Assembly (NCBI GenBank): GCA_000493945.1
Contig: AWNW01000054.1
Coordinates: 1-17,857, forward strand
From: Candidatus Hydrogenedens terephthalaticus JGI OTU-1
GTDB lineage: Bacteria > Hydrogenedentota > Hydrogenedentia > Hydrogenedentales > Hydrogenedentaceae
Length of the DNA: 17,857 nucleotides
Direction: 5' to 3'
This document shows, one piece after another, positions 1-8,331 of the stretch (position 1 is its first letter; each line of letters opens with the position of its first letter). The notes under the pieces are model-generated. The model worked only from the letters and a program-made list of their open reading frames with translations, had not been told where the DNA came from and ran no database searches. The position numbers were made by a program, and so were the translations under genes.

Positions 1-118
1 TGAAAAGATACGGATTTGGCGAGAAGAACAATCGCTCTCAAGAACAAAAAAGAAACGACCTGATTTGTTAGAAAAATATCTGGAAAAGAAAAAGACAAAT
101 GATGAGCAAGTGGAATAA
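1..118 (+). CDS. trmD: TrmD, tRNA (guanine-N1-)-methyltransferase, C-terminal tail (partial)
   Basis: Frame 2 is open from the window edge to a TAA at 116-118. It encodes 38 residues that include IRIWREEQSLSRTKKKRPDLL. The pattern W-R-x-E-Q-S-L-x-R-T...R-P-D-L-L is the usual C-terminal signature of TrmD, which methylates N1 of G37 in tRNAs and prevents frameshifting. The gene directly precedes rplS, matching the widespread rpsP-rimM-trmD-rplS order. Only the tail is present, so catalytic residues cannot be checked. The identification rests on this short motif plus synteny. Confidence 0.85.
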   Translation, partial: EKIRIWREEQSLSRTKKKRPDLLEKYLEKKKTNDEQVE

Positions 119-167
119 TTAAATATAAAATAAATATAATATACACTTTATAAAAGGAGAATTAACC

Positions 168-563
168 GTGGATGTAATTACTGAATATTTATCCAAACAC
201 ATGAAACCCCCTGAGAAATTGCCCGAATTTAATATAGGAGATACAGTTCGGGTGCATTTTAAGATTGTTGAAGGGGGAAAAGAAAGAATTCAGATTTTTG
301 AAGGTGTAGTTATTGGTCGCAAACATGGAACCAGTCCCCATGCTACATTTACTGTGAGAAGAGTAACTTATGGTGAAGGAGTGGAACGCGTTTTCCCGTT
401 ACATTCCCCCCGTATTGCTAAAGTAGATGTTGTTCGCGAAGGTAAAGTGAGAAGAGCAAAACTTTATTACCTGAGAGAGCGTATTGGTAAGCATGCCAAA
501 GTAAAAGCGAAGCAGAGACTTACCAGCGAAGAAACACCTCAAGAATCATCCAACGAAAGTTAA
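168..563 (+). CDS. rplS: 50S ribosomal protein L19
   Basis: Ribosomal protein L19 of the large subunit, located near the 30S-50S interface. The 131-residue product has the family core: PEFNIGDTVRVHFKIVEGGKERIQIFEGVVI at about 19-49, then VERVFPLHSPRI and GKVRRAKLYYLRERIGKHA. A Lys/Ser/Glu-rich tail of about 15 residues makes it slightly longer than the usual 115-120. Translation starts at a GTG, supported by AAAAGGAGA at 153-161 about 7 nt upstream; no better ATG gives the conserved N-terminus. It lies 49 nt after trmD and is probably co-transcribed with it. Confidence 0.97.
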   Translation: MDVITEYLSKHMKPPEKLPEFNIGDTVRVHFKIVEGGKERIQIFEGVVIGRKHGTSPHATFTVRRVTYGEGVERVFPLHSPRIAKVDVVREGKVRRAKLYYLRERIGKHAKVKAKQRLTSEETPQESSNES

Positions 564-636
564 AATCCCATACAAATTGCTTTATTTCATAGGTATAGGG
601 GGCTTATCAATTTGAAAAAACATATAAAAGGAGGGT

Positions 637-653
637 ATAGTTTTAAAAACTAT
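637..653 (+). promoter_or_regulatory. 17-bp palindrome between a strong Shine-Dalgarno and the HNH gene start
   Basis: ATAGTTTT-A-AAAACTAT is a perfect inverted repeat with 8-bp arms. It lies between a strong AGGAGG (629-634) and the ATG at 665, a distance of 30 nt, too far for normal initiation. An in-frame TAA at 644-646 rules out an upstream start in this frame. As RNA the palindrome could fold and shorten the effective spacing to about 13 nt, or as DNA it could be an operator. Alternatively a weak GGA at 654-656 acts as the ribosome site. Function is inferred. Confidence 0.35.
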
Positions 654-664
654 GGAATAATTAT

Positions 665-1267
665 ATGTTGAATGGGGATGTTCTTGTATTAAATCGCTCA
701 TGGATAGCGGTGAATATAACCACCGTGAAAAGGGCTATGGTTTTGCTCTTTCAAGGGCATGCTTGTGTTGTTCACCCTAAAGATTATACTCTGTATGATT
801 TTAATTCCTGGTGTGAATTGTCACAGCAAAGAGAACAATTTTGCAAGGGGCGTTATATTGTTACACCCAGTATAAAGATATTACTCCCTGATGTTATTCT
901 GCTGACTGTTTATAATGGTTTTGTCTTTCGTGAAGTTCGTTTGTGTAGAAAAAATATATTTGAAAGGGACCGCTGTCAGTGTCAATACTGCGGGAAGGTA
1001 TTACCTAAACACGAATTGACTATAGACCATGTAATACCTCGTTCCCGTGGTGGTGAAGATACATGGGAGAATTTAGTACTTGCATGCTTATCGTGTAATT
1101 TGCGGAAAGGGAACCTTACGCCGGATGAAGCACAGATGTCTTTACTTCGCAAACCTATTGCACCTAAATGGTTACCGAAATTGGGAATTCGTGTCCGTAA
1201 AGAGCAATTATCAACATGGCAGAAGTTTGTTGATTTTGCATACTGGCATACGGAAATATCCGAGTAG
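665..1267 (+). CDS. HNH endonuclease-domain protein
   Basis: A 200-residue protein of a widespread, poorly characterised bacterial HNH family. The N-terminal segment (about 5-35, VLVLNRSWIAVNITTVKRA) is the conserved lead-in of the family. The nuclease domain spans about 104-150: a zinc-type pair C106-x2-C109, the ID121-H122-VIPRSRGG core with catalytic His122, and a second pair C141-x2-C144 followed by NLRKGN. This is a complete treble-clef HNH fold, so metal-dependent DNA cleavage is likely. The cellular role is not known to me; it is a single stable chromosomal gene, not in an obvious restriction or toxin pair. It stands between rplS and priA. The start is forced by an upstream stop at 644-646. 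Confidence 0.85.
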   Translation: MLNGDVLVLNRSWIAVNITTVKRAMVLLFQGHACVVHPKDYTLYDFNSWCELSQQREQFCKGRYIVTPSIKILLPDVILLTVYNGFVFREVRLCRKNIFERDRCQCQYCGKVLPKHELTIDHVIPRSRGGEDTWENLVLACLSCNLRKGNLTPDEAQMSLLRKPIAPKWLPKLGIRVRKEQLSTWQKFVDFAYWHTEISE

Positions 1268-1371
1268 TGTTTATAAAAAATAATAGAGGGGAGTATTCTT
1301 TATTTATCAGTAATTTCACCATAAAATGGCTATAAGAATGGAAAAATGGAATTATTTGTTTTGAGAATATT

Positions 1372-3831
1372 ATGTTTGCAGATGTAATCGTTTTATTACC
1401 TATTGATAGTGTTCTAACTTACAGAGTTCCTGAAAATTTGCAATCCAGAATTTCTGTAGGTTCCCGTGTGATTGTTCCTGTTCGGAATACAATGGATGTG
1501 GGTATCGTTATAAGTGTCCATAAAGAACCTCCAGAAAATGATATTGCGAAAGAAATCAAAGATATTATTGATATACCAGATGAGGAAACGGTAATCAATA
1601 AAGAACTGATACAATTGTGTGAGTGGATTTCCGATTATTATATATGTCCTCCGGGCTTATCGCTTCAAATGGCAATTCCCGGTTTTTTAAGGTCAACAGG
1701 TAAAATTAAGTATGCTGTAAATAAAGAGAAGCATTGTAATTATTTGCCGGGGAGTCTCCCATATCAAATTTTTGAAGTTCTTAAGGATAGACCTCTGGAT
1801 CTAAAAGAATTGAAGAAAAGAGTTGGGAACGAAGGGGTAGATAATGAGATACCTCTTTTACTAAAAGATGGCATTATAAAAATCATTGTTGAACCGATAA
1901 GTATTCAAGAAAAAGTAAAAAAAGAAATATGGGTACGATTGCGAAAAGATAAAGTAATTAAACAGGAGGATATATTAATCTGGCAAAAAAAAGCACCTCA
2001 ACAGGTAAAAACTTATCTATTCTTGCTTCATGAAGGAAAAGACTATCCACTTTCAGAGTTAGTTCAAAGACAAGAAATTAGCAGGAATATTGTTTTGTCA
2101 CTTAAACGGAAAGGATTGGTAGAACTAATAGAAAAAAATGTCCTGCGAACTCCCAGAGTATATCAATATACAGAATCCTTTGAGAACAACCAGTCAATAA
2201 TTCTAAATGAAGAGCAACAACTATGTGTTAAATCTATATCTGATGCAATTCAAAAACGGCAGTTTAAGACTTTTTTGCTTTTTGGTGTAACAGGTTCTGG
2301 GAAAACAGAGGTATATTTACAGACAATTCAAAAAGCAATAGAATGCGGATTGCAATCCCTGCTTCTCGTGCCAGAAATTTTTCTTACACCTCAAACTATT
2401 GCCAGATTATATTCACGATTTAAAGAACAAGTTGCTGTTTTGCATAGCGGTTTAAGTGAGGGTGAAAGATTTGATGAATGGCGAAGGATAAAAGAAGGAA
2501 AAGTAAATGTAGTTGTAGGTGTCCGTTCTGCAATTTTTGCACCTTTACAGCGATTGGGACTTGTTATCGTGGATGAGGAACATGAACATACCTATAAGCA
2601 AGGAGAAACTCCTCGATACCATGCAAGAGATGTTGCAGTTATGCGTGCCCAGATAAACTCTGCTGTGTGTGTTTTGGGTTCAGCAACGCCATCTCTGGAA
2701 TCTTTTGTGCATGCTTCATCATCCAAATATCATTTGCTTCGCTTAACCCAAAGAGTTGCCTCTGGCTCTTTACCTTCTATTCATATTGTTGACTTGAGAA
2801 AAGAAACAGATAAAACCTCTGGAGAACCCGTGCTTTCAATGGCATTGAGAGAGAAGATAAGTGAACGACTTAATAGAAAAGAACAAACTATTTTATTAAT
2901 CAACCGTCGTGGTTTTTCGCCTATATCCATGTGTCCGTCCTGTGGTTGGATAGTATCATGTCCCAATTGCAATACAAGTTTGAATTATCACAGATACGAT
3001 GGGACAGTGCGTTGCCATTATTGCAATTACAAACAACCCAGATCGGTGCAGTGTATGGAATGTGGAACAACACCTTTAGTTCTGATAGGAACAGGGACAC
3101 AGAGAATAGAAGATTTGTTAATACAGTACTTCCCTTCAGCAACCATTGCAAGAATGGATACGGATGTTACTATGTCGAAAAGCAGGGGGTATTCTATTTT
3201 AAAAAAATTTGCAGAACATAAAATAGATATTCTTATTGGAACTCAGATGATAGCCAAAGGACATGACTACCCCAATGTTACTTTAGTAGGTGTATTGAAT
3301 GCGGATATCGGTTTGTCTATTCCTAATTTTCGTTCTACGGAATTTGTCTTTCAATTACTCATGCAAGTGGCAGGTCGTTCTGGCAGAAGAGAGAGGGCGG
3401 GAGAAGTTGTTATCCAAACATTTATGCCTGCCCATTATGTAATCAAATCTATCCAAAATCATAATTACGAGTTATTTGCAGAATATGAATTAAGGAATCG
3501 TAAAATTGTAGGATATCCGCCATATAATCGCATGATTCAATTCGGCTTGGAAGCAGAAGATGAAAAAGAAGTAAAAGATATGGTGTATAATCTTGTGCAA
3601 TATTCTCGAAAGAACTTCAACTTAAAGCAGATTAACTGTAATATATTAGGACCTGCTCCTGCTATAATACGCAAGGTTCAGGGAAGATTTCGTTGGCAAT
3701 TTGCACTATTGGGAAAAGCCACGAAAACGATTAATGCCATAGCAAGAGATATAAACAACTATTTTCAAACTCAAAAAACAAGTAGTAAACTCTACCTTCG
3801 AATTGATGTTGACCCTTATGAAATATATTAA
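1372..3831 (+). CDS. priA: Primosomal protein N' (PriA), replication-restart helicase
   Basis: PriA is a superfamily 2 3'-5' DNA helicase that recognises stalled forks and reloads the replisome. The 819-residue protein has all the landmarks. The N-terminal 3'-end-binding domain begins at FADVIVLLPIDSVLTYRVP. Walker A is GVTGSGKTE with K311. The DEEH box is D401-E-E-H404, followed by the PRYHARDVA signature. Eight zinc-binding cysteines form four CxxC pairs (C521/524, C530/533, C548/551, C561/564). The C-terminal helicase half has GTQMIAKGHDYPNVTLVGV and QVAGRSGR. Length is near the usual 730-820. The ATG has only a weak GAGA upstream; the N-terminus matches the family, so the start is kept. 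Confidence 0.97.
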   Translation: MFADVIVLLPIDSVLTYRVPENLQSRISVGSRVIVPVRNTMDVGIVISVHKEPPENDIAKEIKDIIDIPDEETVINKELIQLCEWISDYYICPPGLSLQMAIPGFLRSTGKIKYAVNKEKHCNYLPGSLPYQIFEVLKDRPLDLKELKKRVGNEGVDNEIPLLLKDGIIKIIVEPISIQEKVKKEIWVRLRKDKVIKQEDILIWQKKAPQQVKTYLFLLHEGKDYPLSELVQRQEISRNIVLSLKRKGLVELIEKNVLRTPRVYQYTESFENNQSIILNEEQQLCVKSISDAIQKRQFKTFLLFGVTGSGKTEVYLQTIQKAIECGLQSLLLVPEIFLTPQTIARLYSRFKEQVAVLHSGLSEGERFDEWRRIKEGKVNVVVGVRSAIFAPLQRLGLVIVDEEHEHTYKQGETPRYHARDVAVMRAQINSAVCVLGSATPSLESFVHASSSKYHLLRLTQRVASGSLPSIHIVDLRKETDKTSGEPVLSMALREKISERLNRKEQTILLINRRGFSPISMCPSCGWIVSCPNCNTSLNYHRYDGTVRCHYCNYKQPRSVQCMECGTTPLVLIGTGTQRIEDLLIQYFPSATIARMDTDVTMSKSRGYSILKKFAEHKIDILIGTQMIAKGHDYPNVTLVGVLNADIGLSIPNFRSTEFVFQLLMQVAGRSGRRERAGEVVIQTFMPAHYVIKSIQNHNYELFAEYELRNRKIVGYPPYNRMIQFGLEAEDEKEVKDMVYNLVQYSRKNFNLKQINCNILGPAPAIIRKVQGRFRWQFALLGKATKTINAIARDINNYFQTQKTSSKLYLRIDVDPYEIY

Positions 3832-3863
3832 AATATTGCCTATAAAATCAGGAAAGGTGAAGT

Positions 3864-4544
3864 ATGGAAGTTAAAGCGTTTATTTTTGATTTAGATGGAA
3901 CTTTAATGGATTCTGAAATTATTTGGGTATATGCGATTCATGAATATCTTTTAGATAAAGGATTTGATGTAAGCTATGACTATGCCGTTGACCTTGTTTA
4001 TGGCAATTCTTGGGAATATATTTATGAAGAATTGGATAAAAAATACCCTGAGTTAAAGAATGAAATGCCCAATTTTATAGAAAAAGTATATCCCTATTTT
4101 AATAAACACGCGGAAAAAATGCCTCTGGCGATACCCTCTTCCATACAACTATTAAAAGAACTTTCAACAAATTATATTTGTGCTATTGTTTCAGGTTCTT
4201 ATCGTAGAGATGTTATAGAAGCCATTCACAGATTAGGTATAGAGGAAAACATATCTTTATTTTTAGGGAAGGAAGATTACTATCCTGGCAAACCTCATCC
4301 TGCAGGATATTTAAAAGCAAGTGAGATGTTAAAAGTAAAACCTGAACAGTGTGTCGTTTTTGAAGATTCTACGGTAGGGGTTAATTCCGCAAAATCAGCA
4401 GGTATGTTCTGTGTAGCTCTGGCACGACCCGACCGCCCTAAACAGGATATTTCACTTGCAGATTTTGTTCTTCCTGATTTAGGTCAGTTTTCCCTGGATT
4501 TACTGAAGCAGAAATGTGGAGAAAAATGTTCAGCGATGGAATAG
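3864..4544 (+). CDS. HAD-superfamily hydrolase, beta-phosphoglucomutase/phosphatase-like
   Basis: A 226-residue haloacid dehalogenase-fold protein. Motif I is FDLDGTL with nucleophile D9 and acid/base D11. Motif II is the IVSGS region, motif III K143 in GKPHP, and motif IV E167-D168-S in VFEDS. The helical cap inserted after motif I places it with subclass I phosphatases and beta-phosphoglucomutases; the GKPHP and FEDS motifs fit sugar-phosphate or nucleotide substrates, but the actual substrate cannot be read. A good AGGAAAGGTGA precedes the ATG. It lies 32 nt after priA on the same strand and may be co-transcribed. Its 3' end overlaps the convergent DUF2905-like gene by 15 bp. Confidence 0.88.
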   Translation: MEVKAFIFDLDGTLMDSEIIWVYAIHEYLLDKGFDVSYDYAVDLVYGNSWEYIYEELDKKYPELKNEMPNFIEKVYPYFNKHAEKMPLAIPSSIQLLKELSTNYICAIVSGSYRRDVIEAIHRLGIEENISLFLGKEDYYPGKPHPAGYLKASEMLKVKPEQCVVFEDSTVGVNSAKSAGMFCVALARPDRPKQDISLADFVLPDLGQFSLDLLKQKCGEKCSAME

Positions 4545-4766
4545 GCTTAAAGCAAATATTATGAGATTGATAATGATAGTAAGTATTAAGCTCAGAACGA
4601 TAGAAGTGGTCACTGGAAAATAAAACTTCCCTTTTTCCCATTCAAGATTTATATCCCCGGGAAGTTTCCCTAATTTGAAGGGCAGAAAATTGGATAACCA
4701 GATTATTCCTCCGATGAATAGGAATATAAGTCCAAAAATAAAAAAGTATTTTGCAAGGTTTTCCAT
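4530..4766 (-). CDS. DUF2905-like small membrane protein
   Basis: A 78-residue protein with two hydrophobic segments, at about 7-28 (FFIFGLIFLFIGGIIWL) and 52-75 (TTSIVLSLILTIIINLIIFAL). They flank the conserved loop LGKLPGDINLEWEKGKFYFPVTTS. The LG-x-LPGD-I and YFPVTTS motifs are characteristic of the DUF2905 family, which has no established function. GGAGG lies 6 nt before the ATG. The gene starts 12 nt after the upstream glycosyltransferase and is probably its last operon partner. The end overlaps the HAD gene tail. Confidence 0.85.
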   Translation of the reverse strand: MENLAKYFFIFGLIFLFIGGIIWLSNFLPFKLGKLPGDINLEWEKGKFYFPVTTSIVLSLILTIIINLIIFALSLFHR

Positions 4767-4778
4767 TTTAAACCTCCA

Positions 4779-5882
4779 TCAATACTTGTCTAAACACTTT
4801 TTATATGTCTCAAGTGTTTTTTGAGCGGTCTTTTCCCATGTAAAATTGTTAGCGTAAACAATTCCATTTTGGCTCATTTCCTGTCTTTTTGTATTGTCTT
4901 CACAGAGATAATAAATTGATTCAGCAATTTGCTGAATATTATAAGGGTCAACCAATAGTGCTTTATCCCCAAGTATTTCGTGAAGACTACCACAATTGGA
5001 AGCAATTACAGGTGTACCACAACTCATTGCTTCAAGAGGTGGTAATCCAAAACCTTCATAAAAACTTAGATAGATAAAAATATCTGCTCCACTTATAATA
5101 ACGGGTAAATCTTTGTCCGAGATATACCCTAATCTATGAATTCGTTCTTTATACTTTGATTTATTTATGGATTGTTCAATTGTATCCGTCTTCCAGCCTG
5201 CACGTCCTATAATGACAAGGTCATTATGAATTTTGTTAGCAATATTTGACCATGCTTCAATCAGAGATGGGATATTTTTGCGGGGTTCTAATGTGCCAGC
5301 ATACAAGACATATTTTGGGGGAAGTTTATATTTATTTTTAATCATTTCTATTTGTTGTTGTGTTTGGGGTTTAAAGAAATCACTCACTCCAAGGTATATT
5401 ACATCAATCTTATCTTTATCAATACTGTAATGCTTTTGTATTTCTTTTCCAGAAAAGAAAGAGTCGGTAATAATTCGTTGAGAGAATTTTATTGTTTCTT
5501 CGACCCTTTTTTTATAAAACCATTGATAATGGATTGGAAACCAGTGTGGATTTTCTAAGAAAGCGAGGTCATGGACCGTTGTAATATGAGGAACATCCCC
5601 TAATTTGTATCCATAGGTTGCGGGATAATGGACAATATCAGGTTGGAATTCTTTGAAGTACTTTTTTAAAAGAAATGATTGAAGGAATCTTGTGATATAT
5701 CTGTTATTTGGTAAATGTTTTACAGTTAGTTTATCAGATGATATAGATAAAGACTTTGAAGCAGGAAGTAATATATGTAACTTTTCAGGAATATTAATAA
5801 GAACCTTTATTAATTCTTCCGTATATCTTCCCGTTCCACTTAGATTACCTATTTGAAAACCGTTTAATAAAATGCGTGTCAT
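4779..5882 (-). CDS. Glycosyltransferase, family 4 (GT-B fold)
   Basis: A 367-residue retaining glycosyltransferase that probably adds a sugar from a nucleotide-sugar donor during surface-polysaccharide or LPS assembly. The N-terminal domain carries a glycine-rich acceptor loop (IGNLSGTGRYTEELI, about 12-26). The C-terminal Rossmann domain has VLYAGTLEPRKNIPSLIEAW, then ADIFIYLSFYEGFGLPPLEAMSCGTPVIAS with the E-x7-E motif (EGFGLPPLE) that contacts the donor. No signal peptide is visible; such enzymes are cytosolic or peripheral to the inner membrane. The ATG overlaps the TGA of the upstream glycosyltransferase (ATGA), indicating translational coupling, with a GGGGAAAA purine stretch as ribosome site. 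Donor and acceptor are not identifiable. Confidence 0.93.
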   Translation of the reverse strand: MTRILLNGFQIGNLSGTGRYTEELIKVLINIPEKLHILLPASKSLSISSDKLTVKHLPNNRYITRFLQSFLLKKYFKEFQPDIVHYPATYGYKLGDVPHITTVHDLAFLENPHWFPIHYQWFYKKRVEETIKFSQRIITDSFFSGKEIQKHYSIDKDKIDVIYLGVSDFFKPQTQQQIEMIKNKYKLPPKYVLYAGTLEPRKNIPSLIEAWSNIANKIHNDLVIIGRAGWKTDTIEQSINKSKYKERIHRLGYISDKDLPVIISGADIFIYLSFYEGFGLPPLEAMSCGTPVIASNCGSLHEILGDKALLVDPYNIQQIAESIYYLCEDNTKRQEMSQNGIVYANNFTWEKTAQKTLETYKKCLDKY

Positions 5883-7043
5883 ATTTTCCCCAATTCTTTA
5901 TAAACTTCAAAATGAGATTGAGCCGTTTTTATCCAACTAAATTTCGTTGCCTGTAAAATACTATTTGAAACCATATCATTTAGCATTTTTTTATCCGATA
6001 GAACATTGAGTATTGTTTCCGCGAAACTATCTATGTCCTGAGGATTTAATGTAATACCGTTGGGTCCAACAACTTCAGGCAAAGCCCCATGATTAGAAAC
6101 AATTGTCGGACAACCACAAGCCATGGCTTCAAGAGGTGGTATTCCAAAACCTTCATCAAAACTGGGGAAAACAAATAAATCTGCAGAGTTATAGAACCAT
6201 TTTAATTCAGTATGGTCTTGTATGTAGTTCAAATAAACAATTTTATCTAAACATTCTAACTGTTGCATTTTGAAAAGAATTTCATCTGCATGAAATCCTT
6301 TTTTCCCTAATAGAACAAGTTTATGGGGTATCTGACGATGTATCTTTTCATAGATATTAAGTAAACCTGTTATATTTTTTCTTTCTTCTATAGTGCCAAC
6401 GAATAGAATGAAAGGAGGCGAAATATGATAATTTTTTTCTATATAATTTTGTGCTTTTTCTTTGTCCAATGGGTGAAAAATAGTATCGTCAAAACCTGGA
6501 TATGCGACAGATAATTTATTAGGTGGAATACCTAATAATACCTCTATATCCTTTTTGCTTTTTTCGGAACAAGTAATAATTTGGGTGGCTCTTTGAGCAG
6601 AACTCAAAATATTGGGTTTGAATAAGTTTATAATTTGAGGACTAACCCATTTCGGATTTGTTAGGAAGGATAAATCATAAATAGATAAAACTGTTTTTTT
6701 TGTTTTGAATTGGCGGTAAGTAATAGTTCGTGAAATGAAGAACAGAATTATCTTTTACAATATAGTCTATTTGTGGATAATTAAAGTGCTTCCACCATTT
6801 GTATAGTATTTTTACAGGGACAGGAATATGTTTGTTCCTATGTAATTTTTTTACTATTTCATGAGAATCTTTTTGAAATTTGTGAATGCCAAAAGAAATT
6901 CCATTTATTTGCAAATCATTATATTCTGACAATAAATATTTAAGCGTATAATGAACATAATTGCCGATACCTGTTTTTTCCCCTCGTAATGGAGTGATGT
7001 CTATGGTTACGGATAAATTATTTAAATCGGATGAGTCGTGCAT
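5879..7043 (-). pseudogene. Glycosyltransferase, family 4, interrupted by a frameshift at an A8 run
   Basis: Two reading frames together encode one GT-B glycosyltransferase. The 5' part (7043 to 6675, 122 aa) begins with SVTIDITPLRGEKTGIGNYVHY, the acceptor-side loop. The 3' part ends at 5879 and includes FILFVGTIEERKNITGLL and ADLFVFPSFDEGFGIPPLEAMACG with the E-x7-E motif. The frame changes at eight A on the coding strand (plus-strand T run 6694-6701). With seven A the frame reads through KKTVLSIYDLSFLTNPKWVSPQ into the second part, giving about 387 residues, like its neighbour's 367. The ORF opening at 6607 starts with TTG in mid-domain and is not a gene of its own. It may be a decayed gene, a phase-variable gene, a slippage-expressed gene or a sequencing indel. 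The 3' end overlaps the next glycosyltransferase by 3-4 bp. Confidence 0.85.
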
Positions 7044-7162
7044 AAATGTCTGCTTTTGTAATTTAATATGTTTAAGCGATAAAATATTATAATGTTGGGT
7101 GTTTATGCAATTTAAAATCCAAATTTCAAATAAACATTAACTTTAAAAGAAGGAGTTTTTCA

Positions 7163-8260
7163 ATGCTTATTGATTTTGGTGGGACAAAAGAAGAAGTTAT
7201 TACCCGAAAAGAATTTCCTATGGCGAAGGCAAGGAAAGTTTTAAAGAACGAAGTAATTGCAATTATCGGGTATGGAGTTCAAGGACCGGCGCAGAGTTTG
7301 AATCTGCGTGATAACGGTTTCAATGTAATTATAGGTCAGGACCCAAATTTTAAATCTGATTGGGACCGCGCAGTAAAAGATGGATGGAAGCCCGGTAAAA
7401 CTTTATTTGGTATAGAAGAAGCCTGTGAAAGAGGAACAATTATTCAATTGTTAGTTTCCGATGCAGCACAAAAAGCCATCTGGCCAAATGTAAAGAAACA
7501 TTTGAAACCCGGAGACGCATTGTATTTCTCTCACGGTTTTTCTATCGTATATAAAAATTTAACGAAGGTAATTCCACCTGATTATGTAGATGTTATTATG
7601 GTTGCTCCGAAAGGTTCAGGAACCTCTGTCCGTAGAAATTTCTTGAGTGGTGCAGGTATTAACTCCAGTTATGCTGTTGCTCAAGACTATACAGGTAGGG
7701 CATTGGAACGCTGTTTAGCACTTGGTATCGGTATTGGTTCTGGTTTCTTATTCCCGACGACATTCGAAAACGAAGTATACAGTGATTTGACGGGAGAAAG
7801 AGGTGTTTTGATGGGAGCCCTTGCAGGTATTATGGAAGCCCAATATCAGGTATTGCGTGAAAATGGACATACCCCCAGTGAGGCTTTCAATGAAACAGTA
7901 GAAGAACTTACACAAAGCTTAATCCGTCTTGTTGATGAGAACGGAATGGATTGGATGTATCAGAATTGTTCGGCAACAGCACAACGCGGTGCTTTGGACT
8001 GGAAACCCAAATTTAAGAAAGCAACACTTCCTGTTTTCCGTGAATTGTATAAACGCGTGAAGGAAGGGGCGGAAACAAAACGCGTATTAAAGTCGTTAGG
8101 CAATCCCAATTATAAACAAGAATTGCAGAAAGAACTTGCTGAAATGGCAAATAGTGAAATGTGGCTTGCAGGGAAGGCATGTCGTGCGTTAAGACCTAAA
8201 GAGCCTGCAAGTAAGCAGATTAAGTCAAAAGTTGGGACGCAAGGAAGAACCAATTATTAA
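7163..8260 (+). CDS. ilvC: Ketol-acid reductoisomerase
   Basis: IlvC catalyses the NAD(P)H- and Mg-dependent alkyl migration and reduction that makes dihydroxy-isovalerate or dihydroxy-methylvalerate in branched-chain amino-acid synthesis. The 365-residue product has the Rossmann loop GYGVQGPAQSLNLRDNGF starting at G36 and the SHGF and VDVIMVAPKGSGTSVRR motifs. The metal-binding knotted domain includes SDLTGERGVLMGALAGI and the GHTPSEAFNETVEELTQSL segment. The GYGVQGP form and TGERG...SEAFNETVEE arrangement resemble the Bacteroidetes-type enzyme more than the E. coli one. AAGGAG lies about 7 nt before the ATG. No other ilv or leu gene is nearby, so it looks monocistronic and is closed by a strong terminator. 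Confidence 0.96.
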   Translation: MLIDFGGTKEEVITRKEFPMAKARKVLKNEVIAIIGYGVQGPAQSLNLRDNGFNVIIGQDPNFKSDWDRAVKDGWKPGKTLFGIEEACERGTIIQLLVSDAAQKAIWPNVKKHLKPGDALYFSHGFSIVYKNLTKVIPPDYVDVIMVAPKGSGTSVRRNFLSGAGINSSYAVAQDYTGRALERCLALGIGIGSGFLFPTTFENEVYSDLTGERGVLMGALAGIMEAQYQVLRENGHTPSEAFNETVEELTQSLIRLVDENGMDWMYQNCSATAQRGALDWKPKFKKATLPVFRELYKRVKEGAETKRVLKSLGNPNYKQELQKELAEMANSEMWLAGKACRALRPKEPASKQIKSKVGTQGRTNY

Positions 8261-8286
8261 TTGAATACTTGTGTGTTGATAATTAT

Positions 8287-8317
8287 GTCCGGGAAGTGAA
8301 ACTTCCCGGACTTTTTT
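8287..8317 (+). terminator. Intrinsic terminator of ilvC
   Basis: A perfect 11-bp inverted repeat GTCCGGGAAGT / ACTTCCCGGAC with a GAA loop is followed immediately by six T (8312-8317). It begins 26 nt after the ilvC stop. It falls inside the open N-terminal extension of the lpxK frame, which argues that lpxK starts downstream of it. Confidence 0.93.
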
Positions 8318-8331
8318 GTAATGATGTAATT

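Noticed and set aside
121..150. TATAAT at 135-140 as an rplS promoter
   Set aside because: No -35-like hexamer lies at the right distance, and the region is simply AT-rich; co-transcription with trmD is the simpler reading.
2921..3221. Open frames on both strands inside priA
   Set aside because: They lie within the zinc-cysteine region of an intact, well-conserved gene, lack ribosome sites and resemble no family I know.
5879..6607. A separate 242-residue glycosyltransferase gene
   Set aside because: Its first codon is a TTG in mid-domain and the missing N-terminal half lies directly upstream in another frame; it is the 3' part of a frameshifted gene.
7044..7162. Riboswitch or T-box leader before ilvC
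   Set aside because: The 119-bp divergent spacer has no conserved leader structure, no leader peptide and no attenuator-like hairpin; only a TATAAT at 7088-7093 without a matching -35.
8269..8331. Upstream ATG that would extend LpxK by 21 residues
   Set aside because: The extension is encoded across the ilvC terminator hairpin and T tract and has no family similarity; the ATG at 8332 gives the normal length.
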